Positions 22,975-24,237 of a stretch of 24,237 nt of DNA are shown here, one piece after another; within the stretch, counting starts at the first letter, position 1, and each line of letters starts with the position of its first letter. The stretch comes from Gammaproteobacteria bacterium (GTDB lineage: Bacteria > Pseudomonadota > Gammaproteobacteria > Methylococcales > UBA2780): assembly GCA_003646305.1 (NCBI GenBank), contig QNFJ01000011.1, positions 1 to 24,237 on the forward strand, given 5' to 3'. The notes beneath the pieces were generated by a model, which saw only the letters and a program-made list of their open reading frames with translations, did no database searches and was not told the origin of the DNA. Position numbers and translations under genes: made by a program.

Positions 22975-24180
22975 ATGTCTTCGGTTGTGGAAAGTTTGGA
23001 AATTTTGAGTAGAGGGGCCGAGGAAATACTGGTCGAATCTCAGCTGGAAAAAAAGTTAAAGGAAGGGCGGCCGCTTAGAATTAAAGCCGGTTTTGACCCA
23101 ACGGCGCCAGACCTTCATTTGGGTCACACTGTTTTACTCAACAAACTCAAGCAGTTCCAGGATCTCGGTCACGAGGTAATTTTCCTGATTGGCGATTTTA
23201 CAGGGATGATCGGTGACCCAACGGGTAAAAACATTACGCGCAAGCCGCTTACGACAGAAGAGGTGGCAGAGAACGCCAAAAGCTACCAGGAGCAGGTCTT
23301 TAAAATTCTGGATAAAAGTAAAACCAGGATCGTATTTAATTCAGAATGGATGGGAAAGCTAACGGCGGCGGATTTAATTCAGCTTGCGGCAAAGCATACG
23401 GTGGCAAGAATGCTAGAGCGAGATGACTTTAGTAAGCGCTACAAAGGTGGGCAGCCGATTGCAATCCATGAATTTCTCTATCCACTTATACAAGGTTATG
23501 ACTCTGTAGAGCTAAAAGCGGATGTCGAATTGGGTGGTACGGATCAAAAGTTTAATCTTTTGGTCGGGCGCCAGCTTCAGGAGATTTATGGCCAGGCACC
23601 ACAAGTTGTTTTGACGATGCCAATACTAGAGGGGCTGGATGGTGTGCAGAAGATGTCCAAGTCGTTAGGGAACTATATCGGTATAGCAGACAAACCAGAT
23701 GAGATGTTCGGAAAGATCATGTCAATATCTGATGGCTTGATGTGGCGATATTATGAGTTACTGAGTTTTAGCTCATTGGATGAGATTGCTGCATGGCGAA
23801 AGGCATGCGACGAAGGTGTTAACCCAAAAGAAAGTAAAGTAAGGCTCGCAAAAGAATTAGTAGAGCGCTTTCACGACGCAGAAGCAGCAGATCGGGCGGA
23901 GGCACAGTTCGAGGCAAGGTTTAAAAAAGGGGCGATGCCTGATGATATTGAGGAAAAAGCTCTTGGCGAAATGGATGGTGGCTATCCAATCGCAAATCTG
24001 CTCAAAGATGCAGGCTTGACGAGCAGCACCTCTGAATCATTCAGGATGATAAAGCAGGGCGCCGTGAAAATTGACGGGAAAAAGGTCGAAGACAAGGCGT
24101 TATTAATGGCATGCGGCACGTGTCATATTTATCAAGTTGGAAAGCGAAAGTTCGCAAAAGTGATGATAGGTAATGGTTAG
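22975..24180 (+). CDS. tyrS: Tyrosyl-tRNA synthetase
   Basis: Charges tRNA-Tyr; cytosolic. 401 residues. The class I signatures are HLGH at 48-51 in DLHLGHTVLLNKL and KMSKS at 226-230 in GVQKMSKSLGNYIG. KMSKS rather than KFGKT places it with the TyrZ-like branch found in Pseudomonas and Haemophilus instead of the E. coli TyrS branch. FIPFA-like substrate residues, HDF and GGTDQKFNLLVGRQL are also seen. The C-terminal ~65 residues (LLKDAGLTSSTSESFRMIKQGAVKIDGKKV) are an S4 RNA-binding domain. Shine-Dalgarno GAGAGG lies 6-7 bases before ATG 22975. I see no T-box leader. Divergent from mepM. In the gene order I recall from Pseudomonas, an rRNA operon follows. Confidence 0.97.
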   Translation: MSSVVESLEILSRGAEEILVESQLEKKLKEGRPLRIKAGFDPTAPDLHLGHTVLLNKLKQFQDLGHEVIFLIGDFTGMIGDPTGKNITRKPLTTEEVAENAKSYQEQVFKILDKSKTRIVFNSEWMGKLTAADLIQLAAKHTVARMLERDDFSKRYKGGQPIAIHEFLYPLIQGYDSVELKADVELGGTDQKFNLLVGRQLQEIYGQAPQVVLTMPILEGLDGVQKMSKSLGNYIGIADKPDEMFGKIMSISDGLMWRYYELLSFSSLDEIAAWRKACDEGVNPKESKVRLAKELVERFHDAEAADRAEAQFEARFKKGAMPDDIEEKALGEMDGGYPIANLLKDAGLTSSTSESFRMIKQGAVKIDGKKVEDKALLMACGTCHIYQVGKRKFAKVMIGNG

Positions 24181-24225
24181 ATTGAGGTGTTCCTGAATTT
24201 ATTTTCCAAAGATGTCACAAAGAGA

Positions 24226-24231
24226 TTGACA
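24226..24231 (+). promoter_or_regulatory. Consensus -35 hexamer at window edge
   Basis: A perfect TTGACA sits 45 bases after the tyrS stop, 6 bases before the window ends; the -10 is outside. By conserved gene order this may be the first rRNA operon promoter, but that is inference. Confidence 0.35.
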
Positions 24232-24237
24232 GTAAAG

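Overview
The window reads as an ordinary chromosomal stretch from a Gammaproteobacterium, probably a marine or aquatic Oceanospirillales/Pseudomonadales-type organism. The evidence is an outer-membrane apparatus (TolC, two porin loci), Fur-like iron boxes, ErpA, HemJ, a gammaproteobacterial AddA-like nuclease, and the gene order argC, DUF6776, bactofilin, erpA, anmK, mepM, tyrS. From memory this order matches the block in Pseudomonas aeruginosa that precedes an rRNA operon. Base composition is mid-40s % GC by eye. I see no CRISPR array, tRNA, complete insertion sequence or prophage.

Layout. 1-1512: 3' part of an AddA/RecB-like helicase-nuclease. 1553-5263: a large membrane-bound c-di-GMP protein (MASE1-CHASE-PAS-PAS-GGDEF-EAL). 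It meets a YcxB-like membrane protein tail to tail, with overlapping stop codons. 5927-8762: a TolC-family outer-membrane channel, then a conserved 473-residue cytosolic protein of unknown function, closed by a bidirectional terminator. 8859-10287 (minus): thiD-thiE, translationally coupled, divergent from an atypical rubredoxin. 10621-11142: a DUF5063 protein.

11109-14317 (minus) is the most interesting block. A Fur-box promoter drives an outer-membrane porin, a periplasmic FMN-binding protein with a flavinylation motif, a two-TM PepSY membrane protein and a class II aldolase-like protein. The last three genes overlap by ATGA. I infer an iron-repressed porin plus extracytosolic flavin electron-transfer module, perhaps for ferric reduction. 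Just upstream lie the 3' remnant of a second porin and a small unknown gene that has its own Fur box.

15208-17454 (minus): a compact operon of a ClC-family protein lacking the gating glutamate, a membrane-anchored TlpA-like thioredoxin and the haem-biosynthesis protein HemJ. 17577-24180: the conserved housekeeping block, with argC, DUF6776, bactofilin and erpA on plus, anmK and mepM on minus, and tyrS on plus. erpA is preceded by a five-codon ORF whose stop overlaps the erpA start. The last 12 bases contain a consensus -35 hexamer that may begin an rRNA promoter cut by the window edge.
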